A stretch of 64,000 nucleotides of DNA from Labia minor (lineage: Eukaryota; Arthropoda; Insecta; Dermaptera; Spongiphoridae), in contig OY720348.1 of NCBI GenBank assembly GCA_963082975.1, forward strand, positions 14,380,078 to 14,444,077, given 5' to 3'. The notes beneath the pieces are model-generated. The model worked only from the letters and a program-made list of their open reading frames with translations, searched no databases and had not been told where the DNA came from. Shown here piece by piece: positions 1 through 11,162 of this stretch. The position numbers were made by a program, and so were the translations under genes. How positions within the stretch are numbered: the stretch's first letter is position 1; the number at the start of each line of letters is the position of its first letter.

Positions 1-405
1 TTTGATAAAAATCCCTCACTTATAAAATTGGTATGACAATATACACAAGAATATAGAGGACCTTAAAAAAAGAATTGTTTTCGTTATTTTAAATCATTAT
101 ATTTTTATATATCTAACCATTTTGTAATTCAATTTAAAGAATAATATCATTATAAATAATATTAAAAAAAAAATAATTTTAGTGACAATTATCATTACTT
201 TAGATGAAAAAAACATAGAAATATAATTACCTATATATATTGGATATTTTGTGTCTTCTTTTGAAGAAAGATCCATTTTTAATTGATTAATGTATTATCA
301 ATTATAAAATATATACTAGGTAATAAGTAATATAAACCAGATGGTCTGTGATATAAACGTTTTAAATATGGATTTTGATTTACAATTAAAATTATAACCA
401 AATAT
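1..405. other. AT-rich stretch with no recognisable feature
   Basis: The sequence is very AT-rich with short homopolymers. I found no open frame, RNA gene or repeat that I could match elsewhere in the window. Confidence 0.5.
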
Positions 406-720
406 TTGTCTTTAAGATACGTAGCAACCAGTTGGGTGACACGAAAATTTAACTTCCGGAAACCTTATGTGTTTTTACTCATTTCCATGTTAGATGGCGC
501 TGCTGTCGACAAATTACATTTTTACCGACCGACGATAGGAAGGGAAGATAAAGTTTTCATACCAAATTTCACAATTGGAGATCTTTACATATCTCCAGGA
601 ATCATCCATTTTGTTAATAGAAAAAATTATTTTTAGCATGATATCTGTCCGTCTGTCTGTCCATTCGTCCGTTGTATGTCCGTTTAGACGTGTACAGCTT
701 GAAATAAAATTATGAAATAT
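406..720 (-). repeat. Diverged fragment of the nested inverted-repeat element family
   Basis: Read on the minus strand, this stretch follows the order seen inside the 1,083-bp element at 22,506-23,588: a 'gtacac' stretch, a cluster of gacggacagac-type repeats, 'atgctaaaaat', 'ggagatatgta', 'gaaatttggt', 'cggtcggtaaaaa' and an 'acttccgg' block. Terminal inverted repeats are not visible, so this is an internal fragment. A 76-codon open frame on the plus strand here is an accident of the repeat. Confidence 0.6.
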
Positions 721-764
721 ATATTACGTTATATCCACAGTCCATATTTTTGTCTTACAGTGGC

Positions 765-1175
765 TTAATAGGCACGTTTAAAGGCTGTCTTATTACTAGT
801 TTTTTAAAATTTTAAAAAAATGTTCTTTTAAATTTAAATTATTTGAGCGGCGGCTCAGTGAACCAGATATTAATATTAACATCCAAACCCGATAATAAGG
901 AAAACTTTTTTTTAATGACCGAGCGGCGGCTCGGTGATCCAGGTATGTTCTAGGAAAAGCATAATAGCAGCATAGCTGAAATGTCAGTTTTATCTCTAAA
1001 TAAATGATTTTTTAAGCTCATTCTTTTCTTTCTTCCAGTGTATTTATAAGTACGTTAAAGGGGTGTATGTTTTATGACCAATATTTTTTTTATCTATGTT
1101 CTTTTAAATTATATGAATGGCGATTCGGTGAATCAGGTATTAATATTACCAGCCAACACCGATAATAAGAAATCA
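765..1175 (+). repeat. Two diverged direct copies of a ~135-bp sequence
   Basis: A block near 768-900 and another near 1,037-1,172 share, in order, a 'cagtg..tta.aa..cacgtt.aaagg' start, a 'tgttcttttaaatt' middle, a 'gcgg.ctc.gtgaa.cag.tattaatatta' block and a 'ccgataataag' end. A third short copy of the GC-rich 'gagcggcggctcggtga' piece sits at 920. I could not match the family to anything known. Confidence 0.5.
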
Positions 1176-1182
1176 TTGTTTT

Positions 1183-1660
1183 ACAGAATCACTTTAACTT
1201 TAAGAATTGTCAAGTATGGAATATCTCCTTTATATCATTTATTTTCAATTATCATTTAAATCAAACGTTTAAACTTCAGAGAGATAAATAATAATAACAA
1301 TTATAACTTTAATTGAAAGAAATAATTATGAAAAAATAACTCTTTATTTATTATTGTTTAATTTAAATATTAAAATAATTGAAATTCACTTTCAATTGAA
1401 TATATAATAAATTGTTAAGATGTGATTTTAGAAAACTTTCTTTTTTTTTTCATTTTTATATTAATTGAAATATAATTTTTTTTTTATGTAGTATTAATAT
1501 TTTTTCTCTCTTACATATTTATATATTAAGATAGAGAGAGAGAAAGGTTGAGACATCGTTATTAGAAATAAAATAATATTGAATATTTCTTTGATTTTTT
1601 TTTGGCAATTAGAAAAAATTTAATATAAAATTATATTTGGTTTAATTAAAAAAAACTAAA
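1183..1660 (+). repeat. Diverged A-element core fragment
   Basis: This matches the part of the tandem-array unit lying just after the TATTTAAG module (compare 25,228-25,620): 'acagaatcacttt...aattgtcaagtatg.aatatctcc', then 'aataataacaattataactttaattgaaag', 'aactctttatttattattg' and the 'gagacatcgttattag' block. It is clearly older than the array copies, with many substitutions. Confidence 0.7.
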
Positions 1661-1689
1661 TAAGGCCATTTCCATTTTTTATTCTTTTT

Positions 1690-2110
1690 AGAATTCTTAG
1701 ACTGTAATCGGCCCTATCCGTGTCAAATCTGTTTTGTTTAACCAGAGTGGAGATAAGGGAGTCATCCTCCAGTTCCAGTTCCTCACTATCTATGTTGGCG
1801 ATTTAAATCTTGCGTTTTTACCCTCCTTTATTTATTTATTTATGTATCCAAAACCTCATTGCTCATCAGTGCATCTTTTAGTTTAGCAGATTCTTGGAAG
1901 GTTGCATTCAAGTATGACCACCCCCTTACTGGCCTTCCTAAATTTAGTCACGCCCAAGTCCATATTTTTTATGTCGACTTGATCTTTTATCATCTTTTTG
2001 GTGACCTCGCTCTCCTGTTGAGATTTTGGCTTTACAATGAGAACATCACCATTACCACCATTTACAGCATTATTAGATAGCCCAGTTCTATTAGGTAAAA
2101 AAAGGGGTCA
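1690..2110 (-). pseudogene. Fossil ORF1 (gag-like) of a non-LTR retrotransposon
   Basis: Read on the minus strand from about 2,095, one frame gives a Gly/Asn-rich stretch followed by DVLIVKPKSQQESEVTKKM, then LGVTKFRKASKGVVILEC. The next frame continues ESAKLKDALMSNEVLD, stops occur, and a third frame gives EELELEDDSLISTLVKQN and RFDTDRADYS. This order (VLIV-P, S-x-x-TK, LG, K-GGV-IEC, then a sub-domain beginning with an acidic stretch) is what ORF1 proteins of R1/I/jockey-type elements show. At least two frameshifts and several stops make it dead. No reverse transcriptase part is attached. It may or may not belong to the same family as the element at 53-56 kb. Confidence 0.65.
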
Positions 2111-2523
2111 ACCTCGCAATTAGAGATAATAAGCTGTAAATTGATAGAAACCTTTGTTTTGTCGTTCTAAATGTTGTCTCAAAAGTCACAAATACTATCG
2201 TGTCCGCGTCTTAAGATATTGAAGGCCAAAGGTCATAAAAATCTGTTTTTGGCGAATATCTCGCTTTCTATTGCTTAAATGAGATTTGCACCTATTATCA
2301 ACGTTGTAGAGTATAAAATTCTCTACAACTTTTGTTTTAACTTTTTTTTCATACGATCAACCGTTTTTGAGATAGAGCGCGAAGAGTTCGCAGCACACAT
2401 TCATATATGGTCGGTTATCAGTACGTTGTATAAAGTCAATTATTTATTAAAATATTATAATTATTAAACATTATTATTTATGTCCATTATTTATGTACTA
2501 ATTATTAATTTTTTATATTTTAT
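2111..2523. other. Unassigned, moderately GC-richer repeat-like stretch
   Basis: The text 'gcgaatatctcgctttctattgct', 'ttgtagagtataaaattctctacaac' (a short hairpin) and 'gtttttgagatagagcgcg' resembles non-coding interspersed repeats common in insects. I see no matching copy in this window and no coding sequence. Confidence 0.3.
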
Positions 2524-2526
2524 ATT

Positions 2527-2760
2527 GTAGTGGTTACAGCAGCATCAGAGAAAAAAAAACGAAAATCAACCAAAACAAAAATCAAAAAAAAAAAAACAAA
2601 ACAAACCAAAACATCCAAGAAAACAGCAATAATCGAGGAGCAAAGAAATAAACGACCGTTACTGCGAATGTCTAATCTCGTCGTAATATTTATTTTTCAC
2701 TTAGTCCCTTGGAGATCGGAAACTAAGGTTACGTATGCATTCACAGGGGCATTATTTTGA
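2527..2760 (+). other. Lysine-rich open stretch behind a splice-acceptor-like site (doubtful exon)
   Basis: A good acceptor-like sequence (T-rich tract ending 'attgtag' at 2,529) is followed by an open frame of about 76 codons whose first 50 residues are very rich in Lys and Thr, because the DNA is A-rich. From about 2,690 the frame runs into A-element sequence ('cttagtcccttggagatcgg'), so any real exon would have to end before that. I do not recognise the protein, and low-complexity sequence alone could produce this. Confidence 0.15.
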
Positions 2761-3600
2761 AATATTAATAGTATTAATATTATTATTATCATTAATCTTT
2801 GTAATGCTTACAACTAATAACGTATTAAAGAAAATAATAAAACTTACCCATAATAAAACGAAATCAATTATTATTATATAGTAATATTCCAATATAATAA
2901 TTAATTATAATTATATTTTATTTTTTTCTTTAACAAAAGAAGTATATACCGGATCAGATTTTTAATATTTTTAAATTTATTTAGTATTCGATAGAAATTT
3001 AACCAATGATGAATGGAAATAGGAAAAGAAGTGGGAAATAGGAATAAGAAATTAAATTAAAAAGTTCATAAATATTTTTCGATTTTCTTTTTATTATAAA
3101 TAATAATTCACATATATACAATATTAGAATATACACGTAAACATGATAATACATTGACAAATAAAATAATACATAAATTGTTCTCATTTCTCTTGATATG
3201 TGAATTCTGTTTCATCTTTTTTCTTATTTTCTCTATTCATTGATGAACTTTTCATTCTGAAAGTCTATAGTTAACATGAGATAAAATTTCAAATTAAAAG
3301 AAATTATTCAAATATTTGTAAAACATATACCTAATAGAATCTTATAAAAAATATTAGCTAGATAACCTACATGTAGTGTCATCTATTGAGAATAATTGAA
3401 ACTAAATTATTAGAGGACAAATAATTTAAAAACAAATCTAATCAATTTCTATATACATATAATCATAAATTATTTAATAATAATGCAAAAATCTTCTTAA
3501 TTAATAGAAATTAATTAATAATTAATTATATATGAAATATTTAGGATATATGAATAAGTTACATTTCAATTCATTAAAAATATGATTTTTAATTGAAATT
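2690..3600 (+). repeat. Rearranged A fragment: core fused directly to unit tail
   Basis: Bases 2,690-2,975 match the core before the TATTTAAG module ('ttagtcccttggagatcgg', 'gtaatattccaatataataatt', 'tttctttaacaaaagaag'). The sequence then jumps to the unit tail ('attcgatagaa.tttaaccaatgatga') and continues through 'ttctcatttctcttgatatgtgaattctg' into the beginning of the next unit ('acctacatgtagtgtcatctattgag'). The whole right arm is missing. Divergence from the array units is obvious, so this is an older relative. Confidence 0.75.
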
Positions 3601-4124
3601 ATTCAATCGCAGTTAGTTTCAAAGATGAAATGTTTTCTTTTTCAAAATTGAAATTGTTTCAGATAGATTGTTTCAAGAGAAGAATGTCTTTCATGCATTT
3701 ACTACACTGAGATGCTGAGTTTCATTGAAATTGAAAAGGAAAAAAAAACAAATTATATTAACGTACTATAAAATAAAAATAAAGATTGAATTTATACAAT
3801 TTAAATAAACTGTTAATGTAAAATGAAATAAAAAATATTACTCTATTATTCTTCTTCTTCTTTTTCTTCTTCTTAATATTCCAATGTATTTATTTTTTAA
3901 AGAATGAATAAAAATGAATGAATTTATAATTTATATTTTTCACTATATCTATCAATTTTTCCCATAGAAATATTTTAATTCCTATCTAATTAGAATAGAA
4001 ATGCCATGTTATATAATTTAAATAGCTGAAATATAATTATAAAAGCATAATAATTATAAAAGTAAACCGCCTGTGAAACATTATATATATTAATGTGTTT
4101 AATAAATTAAAAAAAAAAATCTAT
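3601..4124. other. AT-rich stretch, no gene seen
   Basis: It contains a short (TTC)n tract near 3,848-3,874 and otherwise AT-rich text. No coding or RNA feature is visible. Confidence 0.4.
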
Positions 4125-4341
4125 TTTTCTATAACAAAAGAGAATAATTATCAGATTAGTGTTCTAATAGAAATCGATAAATTATTTTTCTTTTATAGGT
4201 AAGTTGGACTTGAAATGTCGTTGCAACAACAACTCCAGAGGTGGTGGCCACAATCAAGAGACATCATTCATAGAACAAGTACGTAGGCTATCATTTAATA
4301 AATATAGAAAAAATCTTTTCTATAACAAAAGAGAATAATTA
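4125..4341 (+). other. Exon-like GC-richer island between 26-bp direct repeats
   Basis: An identical 26-bp sequence (ending 'gagaataatta') occurs at 4,125-4,150 and 4,316-4,341. Between them lies an 80-base GC-richer block, 4,199-4,278, preceded by a pyrimidine tract and AG ('tttttcttttatag', AG at 4,197-4,198) and followed by GTACGT (4,279). Two frames are open. One starts at ATG 4,215 and reads MSLQQQLQRWWPQSRDIIHR. The other runs through the island and past the donor-like site, with LDLKCRC and QETSFIEQVRRL. I recognise neither. The 26-bp repeat is itself part of the A/B module ('ataacaaaagag.ataatta'), so a local duplication is as likely as a target-site duplication. Confidence 0.35.
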
Positions 4342-4519
4342 GTAAAAGCATAAAACCAAATTTAATACCACATTCAATGATTAAATAATTATTAAAATTA
4401 ATTTCTACCAACAATCAATAATATTTCAAGTGGTTTAATTAATTATTTTCCCTCTCTCTAAACATATCCATTTGCTTGAAAATTGAAATTGGATATGTTT
4501 TAAATGAAATAAATAAATA

Positions 4520-6658
4520 TTGAAATTGGATGTAAAATATAGAATTATGGTGATATATATAAAAAGCGGGTGGAAAAGTGGGTGGTTCGAGGTCGCGTGT
4601 AGCCATCACATCAATTGCCTATCTTTAAGGGGCATAGTAAAAATTCACTTTTTTAGAAAAATATTGATGAAATTTTATGACAATCAACCCCTATTTTTTA
4701 TGATTGGATATTATTTTAATTGATATTTCTTGCAGGGGATGTATGAATAGGGGGAATAAAAATTTCATCCATTTTGCTCTAACTCACCCCTAAATACGTT
4801 TTTTCTTAGAAAAACACCCTTTTTTCAATTTATTAAAATTTCTCACAGAAATGATTTAATGAATTTCATTATCTATAGTTCAATCTTATCTAGGTCCTTA
4901 TATTGAACAATGGTTTTTTCATTTTTTTAAAATTCAGTGTAAATTTCAACCCTTAATTTTGAATATTCAAATGCAAAAAAAAAATATTTCCAATAAAATT
5001 TTTTAGTTTTTTTTTTTTTTTTAATATTTAACACAATTTATATTTTTATATTAAATTATTTCTAGTTGACAAAAAACATTAATTAAAGAACCTTTGCATA
5101 AAACCACCCTTTTTTCAATTTATTAAAATTTCTCTTAGAAATGATTTTATCTATAGTTCAATATTATCTAGGTCCTTATATTGAACAATGGTTTTTTCAT
5201 TTTTTTAAAATTCAAATTCCTTCAGGGTAAATTTCAACTCTTAATCTTTAATTTGAAAAAATAAAACATTCCATATAATATTTTTTAGTTTTTTTTTTTT
5301 TTTAATTATTTAAAAATATGTATAATTTTATATTAATTTTTTTTTTCTAATTGCCCTAAAAACATTAATTAAAGAAATATTCATTTTTTACTTAGTCCCT
5401 TGAAGATAGGAAACTAAGGTTACGGGTGCAATTATTTTGAAATATTAACAGTATTAAAATTAGTATTATGGTTAATTTTTGTAATGCTTACAACTAACAT
5501 TAAAAAAAATAATAAAATTTACCCTTAATAAAACTAAATAAATTATTATTATATAGTAATATTCCAATATAATAATTAATTATAATTATATTTTATTTTT
5601 TTCTTTAACACAAGGAGTAATTACCGGATGAGATTTTTAATATTTTTTATTCTATTTAAACTGTTGTGAGGCCTTCACAGAGTCACTTTAATCAGAATTG
5701 TCAAGTATGAAACATCTCCTATAAAATATATTGCAATTATTGTCTCAATGGAATCAAAGGTTTAGAGACATAAATAATAATAACAATTATAACTTTAATT
5801 AAAAGAAATAATTATGAAAAAATAACTCTTTATTTATTTTTGTTTAAATTAAATATTAAAATAAATGAAATTGACTTTAAATTGAGTATATCATAAATTG
5901 TTAAGATGTGATATTAGAAAACCTTTTTTTTCATTTGCATACTAATTGAAATAGAATTTTTTTTTAAAAATTATGTAGTATAAATGTTTTTTCACTCTAT
6001 CATATTTTTATATTAAGATAGAGAGAAGGGTTAAGACATTATTATTAGTAATAAAATATTATTAAACATTTCTTTAATTAATTTTTTTTTTGGCATTTTG
6101 AAAAAATTTTATATAAAAAAATAATTTTTTTTTAATAATTAAAAAAATAAAAAAAAAAGTAAAAAATTTGATTGGAAATGTTTTATTTTTTCAATTGACT
6201 GTTAAAAAACTTAAGGGTTGAAATTTAGCCTGAAGGAATTTGAATTTTAAAAAAATGAAAAAACCATTGTTCAATATAAGGACCTAGATAAGATTGAACT
6301 ATAGATAATGAAATTAATTAAATCATTCTGTGAGAAATTTTAATAAATTGAAAAAAGGGTGTTTTTTCAAGTAAAAACGTATTTAGGGGTGAGTTAGAGC
6401 AAAACGGATGAAATTTTTATTCCCCCTATACACACACCCCCTGCAAGAAATATCAATTAAAATAATATCCAATCATAAAAAATAGGGGTTGATTGTCATA
6501 AAATTTCATCAATATTTTTCTAAAAAAAAGTCAATTTTTACTATGCCCCTTAAAGATAGGCAATTGATGTGATGGCTACACGCGATCTCGAACCACCCAC
6601 TTTTCCACCCGCTTTTTATATATATCACCATAATTCTATATTTTACATCCAATTTCAA
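4520..6658 (+). mobile_element. Free A element: foldback-like element with ~480-bp terminal inverted repeats
   Basis: The left arm starts 'ttgaaattggatgtaaaat' at 4,520 and the right arm ends with its reverse complement at 6,658. The arms correspond over roughly 480 bp, including 'aaaaagcgggtggaaaagtg', 'aaggggcatagtaaaaattc' and 'ctcacccctaaatacg' in the left arm. The middle holds the 'cttagtccctt' block and a TATTTAA-type module near 5,652 ('ctatttaaactgttgtgagg'). No open frame longer than 70 codons and no transposase are present. I could not fix a target-site duplication because the flanks are AT-rich. Long inverted arms around a non-coding core suggest a non-autonomous foldback-type element; the superfamily is unknown. 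Confidence 0.75.
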
Positions 6659-7345
6659 CCCTATTTTATTTCTACTCATTAAATTATTATTATTCTTTAT
6701 CCTATTTCACCAATTCAATTTTATTTAGTTATATATATTATATAAATTCATATATATATTAATAATCTTATTAATTACCTTTCTGCTGTTTCTCTGTTGA
6801 CTCAGCATCTTATGTATCTTTTCTTTTTTTCTACATCAATTAATTTATTATATAATAATATAAATGTATATCTCATCTTTAATTTTTATTTCTAGAGATT
6901 ATGCTTGTTTTATATATTTATATTAGTTAATATATTATACAACGATAATTTTATTTCTTATATAATACATGTAAATATATGTAGGATTAAATGGAAAAGA
7001 CTAATTGAAATTTCTCAACAACGTTTGTATTAATAATACAATCATCCTACATTTACTTATACGCATCTCTTTTCTATTTTTTAGATATATATTACAATAA
7101 TAATTAATAATAAAAATGAAAATCTCATCTCTCATTTTAATTATTATATTTAAATTAATAAAACATATTCCTTTTTTATTCTTATCTATCTATCTATCTA
7201 TCTATAAATTTTATTTTTTCTATCTATTCTATATGCTATTTTTATTTTTCTGGCATAATTCAATTAGTATATATATATATATATATATTTGTGTTGTGTA
7301 TAAAAAAGAACAATTGAAATCTCCCATGAATCCTTACTAAAAACT
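6659..7345 (+). repeat. T segment with short ATG leader
   Basis: This is a repeat found at five other places in the window (8,395; 8,905; 14,150; 57,840; and shortened inside every array unit). Landmarks are 'ctgctgtttctctgttg', 'agcatcttatgtatcttttct', a 'ttctattttttag' acceptor-like tract and 'aataataaaaATGAAAATCTC' (ATG at 7,116). A (TCTA)n tract and a (TA)n tract follow. The 74-codon frame from the ATG is hydrophobic and unlike the corresponding frames elsewhere beyond about 15 residues, so I do not treat it as a gene. Confidence 0.65.
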
Positions 7346-7379
7346 CAATCATCCTACATTTTCTTATCTGCATCACATA

Positions 7380-8290
7380 TATGATGAATAGAAATTTAAA
7401 AGGAAAGGATAGGATATTTAACTTCAAATAAAAACATCATAAATATTTACATTTGTTTTTTTTATTTGTAGTTTTTCAAAAATTAAAGCAATTTACATAT
7501 TATAATCATATATAAATAATAACAATATAAATACAATAAATACAATAAATAAATTGATGGATATTTCTTGAAAGATCTCATCTTGCCTTCTTTTTCTTCT
7601 TTCTAATTGATGTATGGAGTTATCTTTCTGAAAAAATCAGAAAATAAAATTAGATCAATTTTCGTTTAGCATATTAAAGATATAAATTAATAAAAAATAT
7701 AATATAAAATCTCAATTCTCAAATCTCATTAATAAATAAATAATCGACAATAATCCTTTTAGTTTACAACGATTCAAATATACTTTAAATAATATATAAG
7801 ATCTAAATTATTTTTCTATTTATACAATTATTAGATGTTTAATAAAAAAGACAATCTAATAGATGAAAAAATAAAGAATTTAAATAATATAACATATTAT
7901 AAAAATAAATCTAATTTCAAATGAATAAGTATTAAAATAATTGATTGACTTTTAATATTTGCTATTATTAAAATAACAAATTGATTTCTTTTCAAATTAT
8001 TTTATTTTTTTCAATAACAAAAGAAGACAATTATCGGATTAGAATTGTTATATTAATATAAAAATATTATCTTTTTTCTATTTAAGCTGAAGTGAGATCT
8101 TTCACTCATTTTGACACAAACTCTCAAGGAAGCAACATCTCCAATCAAAAACCCATGTGTGAATGAAATAATAATATGTATTATAACTTAAATTGAGAGC
8201 AAATACTTATGAAAATTTAACTCTTTCTTTATTATTATTCAATTTAAATATTTAAATAATTTGAATCGACTTTAAAGAAAAAATAAAATA
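7380..8290 (+). repeat. B element copy
   Basis: It starts 'gatgaatagaaatttaaaag', runs through 'gatggatatttcttgaaag' and 'gatgtatggagttatctttc', and reaches a module at about 8,018-8,145: 'tttcaataacaaaagaag', then 'ctatttaagctgaagtgag' (8,078), 'ctttcactcattttgac' and 'agcaacatctccaatc'. The same series occurs at 10,471, 58,556 and, reversed, at the window end. No protein is encoded. Confidence 0.65.
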
Positions 8291-8394
8291 AATTCTAGGG
8301 ATGATTTTAGAAAAACTATAAAATTTTGTTGAAAAAATGTTTAAATATTTCATCCAATTTCAAATAAGTTTTACTTCAAATCATTAAATAAATT

Positions 8395-8696
8395 TATATC
8401 CTATTTCACTATTTCAATTTTATTTACTTATACGATATATATTATTATTAATTACCCCTTCCTTCTGATTCTCTGTTGTCTCAGCATCTTTATGTATCTT
8501 TTCTTAATTGCATATCACTTATTAAAATATTATTTAATTTCTATTTTTTATCGTATCAATTAATTTAGTATATAATAATAAAAATGTTTATCTCATCTAT
8601 AATTTTTATCTCTTTCTCTCTCTCACTCTCTAAGTCAAAATTTGTATTTCTAGATTATGCTTTTTTTATTTATATTTATATATTGATATATTAAAA
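8395..8696 (+). repeat. Partial T segment
   Basis: It has the T landmarks ('cttctgattctctgttgtctcagcat'-type block, 'catctataatttttatctc') but ends where an A arm begins at 8,697, before the ATG leader. The closest relative in the window is at 14,150. Confidence 0.55.
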
Positions 8697-8915
8697 ACAC
8701 AAATATCAATTAAAACAATATCCGATCATAAAAAATAGGGGTTGATTGTCATAAAATTTCATCCATATTTTTTATAAAAAAGTGAATTTTTACTATACCC
8801 CTTAAAGATAGGCATTGGTGTGATGGTTGCATGCAACCACGAACCACCCACTTTCCCACCCGCTTTTTATATATATCACTAGAATTTGTATATTTTTCAT
8901 CCAATTTCAACCAAA
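8697..8915 (-). repeat. Solo A-element arm
   Basis: Bases match only the outer part of the A right arm: 'atcaattaaaacaatatccg', 'aataggggttgattgtcat', 'gtgaatttttactat.cccctta', 'ccacccgctttttatatatatcac'. No partner arm is near, so this is a solo arm left by recombination or an insertion truncated inside the arm. Confidence 0.7.
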
Positions 8916-9850
8916 TTTTATTTCTAATCAATAAATATTATTCTTTATCCTATTTCACTAATTCAATTTTATTTACTTATACGATATATGTTATTATTAA
9001 TTACCCCTTCCTTCTGTTTCTCTGTTGTCACAGCATCTTATGTATCTTTTCTTTTTTACATCAATTAATTTATTATATAATAATACAAATGTTTATCTCA
9101 TCTTTAATTTTTATTTCTAGAGATTATGATTGTTTTATATATTTATATTAGTTAATATATTATACAAAGATAATTTTAAATCTAATTTTATTTCTTATAT
9201 AATACATGTAAATATATGAAGGATTGTATGGAAAAGACTAATTGAAATTTACCAACAACGTTTGTATTAATATTACAATCATCCTACATTTTCTTATACC
9301 CATCTCGTTTCTATTTTTTACAATATATACAATAATAATTAATAATAAAAATGAAAATCTCATCTCTCATTTTTATTATTATATTTAGATAAATAAGATA
9401 TTATCTTTTTTTATTCATATCTATCTATCTATCTGTCTATCATTTATATATTCTATCTATTCTTATTTTATTTTTATTTTCCTAGCATGATGTATTTAGA
9501 ATTCGATAGAATTTTAACCAATGATGATTGGAAATAGGAAAAGAAGTGGGAAATAGGAATAAGAAATTAAATTAAAAAGTTTATGAATATTTTTGATTTT
9601 CTTTTTATTATAAATAATAATTCAGATATAAACAATATTAGAATATACACGTAAACATGATAATACATTGGTAAATAAAATAATACATAAATTGTTCTCA
9701 TTTCTCTTGAAATGTGAATTCTGTTTCATCTTTTTTCTTATTTTCTATTCATTGATGAACTTTTCATTCAGAAAGTCTAAAGTTAAAAACTAAAAATTTT
9801 TTTGGGAATGTTTTATTTTTTCAATTGAAAGTTAAAAATTAAGTATTGCA
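8916..9850 (+). repeat. T segment plus unit tail, ending in arm sequence
   Basis: T landmarks run from 8,940. The ATG leader is at 9,351 but the frame stops within 16 codons. The unit tail follows ('cctagcatgatgta.ttagaattcg', 'aaagaagtgggaaatagg', 'ttctcatttctcttgaaatg'), and at about 9,786 the text switches into internal A-arm sequence ('gggaatgttttattttttcaattgaaag', 'accctgaaggaattgg'). This is the same order as in the tandem array but diverged. Confidence 0.65.
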
Positions 9851-10470
9851 ATTTACCCTGAAGGAATTGGAATTTATATTGAGATATATATGATATATGT
9901 TGAATAGAAATATATTTTTTTTTGAAATAATTATTAAAAGAAATTAAGAGAAACTAATTTATGATATACCATATAATAGTAAATATCAAAAACATTCATT
10001 ATGATAACTTAATTTCACTTGGTAGGGAATTGAATAGTATTTAACTTTAAAAAATTCATAATTGAAAATCTAAATTATTTATGTATTTATCCAATCATTA
10101 AAGGTTTTTTAAAAAAGCAATCTAATAGAAAACAAATAAAGAATACAAATAATATAACACAATATTATAACAAATTTAATTTAAAATGAATAAAAAATTA
10201 AAATTAACAATAATTTATATACAAGTATCATTGATTGACATTTAATATTTGTTATTATTAAGAAAATAGATAAACAACATCCTATATAATTTTAACTCTC
10301 CATTGAATCAAATGTTAAATAATAATTACTTACATTTGTTTTTTAATATTTATAGTATATCAAATATTACAGAAAGTTACATATTTTAAATTATATATAA
10401 ATAAATAAATAAATATTGATGAATATTTCGTGAAAAATTCGATCGGTTAAATGGTTCTTTGTTTAATTAC
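9851..10470. other. AT-rich stretch with weak B-like text
   Basis: There are repeated B-like phrases (for example 'aaatcgacatttaatatt'-type and 'aattcatcattgaaa'-type text) too diverged to bound. No gene is seen. Confidence 0.3.
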
Positions 10471-11083
10471 TTGTTTAATTATTATATTTATAGAAATATA
10501 AAAGGAAAAGATAGGAATTTTAACTTCAAATTAAAACTTCATAATTATTTCCTTTTATTTGTTTTATTATTAGTAGGAATTCACAAATTACAGCAAAAGT
10601 TACATAGGATAATTATAAATAAAAACATATTTATTAATCACTATTTCTTGTAAGATCCCATCTTCCCTTTCTTTTTCTTCCTTCTTCTTTCTCATTGATG
10701 TATAGAGTTATCTTTTTGAAAAATCAAAATTAAGATTGGACAAATTTTCGATAATTATATTAAATTTTTAAATCATTAGAAATTATTTAAAAAAAATTAA
10801 CTATTAAAATAATTATTATGATAATAAAATATCTTGATATCTCAATGAAATAATAAATAAATAAATAAATATGAAAGAAATTAAGGGAAAAAAATTGATG
10901 AAATATATTATATTAATAGAAAATTCAACAATATTCGTTTTGAATCATTACTTTTAGTTGGTAGAGCATTGATTGGTATTAGGATTTTAAAATTCATAAT
11001 ATAATTAGATGCTTTATAAAAACCAATGAAATATCTGTAAGAGAAATTTCAATTTTAAATTTTAAGAATAAGTATGGTGCTGC
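10471..11083 (+). repeat. B element copy, arm portion
   Basis: It starts near 10,490 with 'agaaatataaaaggaaaaga', then 'ttcttgtaagatcccatcttcc' and 'attgatgtatagagttatct'. It is more diverged than the copies at 7,380 and 58,556. A GC-richer island follows. Confidence 0.5.
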
Positions 11084-11162
11084 CTTTAGTTCGACAAGGC
11101 GCCGTAAACGCCTCAGTTCGTACCTCATGCTAGCTTCCTGTCCATTATACTAGCGACTACCA
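11084..11162. other. GC-richer island, exon-like on either strand
   Basis: This is the only strongly GC-rich 80 bp between 4.3 and 12.1 kb. On the plus strand an ATG at about 11,073 opens MVLPLVRQGAVNASVRTSC before a stop. On the minus strand a frame of about 41 codons reads MRYELRRLRRLVELKAAP. The core contains a small hairpin ('ggcgccgtaaacgcc'). I looked for tRNA boxes: a TAGTATAATGG-like and a GGTACGAAC-like string exist on the minus strand, but their spacing (about 17 nt) is too short for a tRNA. Function unknown. Confidence 0.3.

Noticed and set aside
11090..11162. tRNA gene or tRNA-derived SINE on the minus strand
   Set aside because: A-box-like and B-box-like strings exist, but only about 17 nt separate them, and no cloverleaf with an acceptor stem can be drawn.
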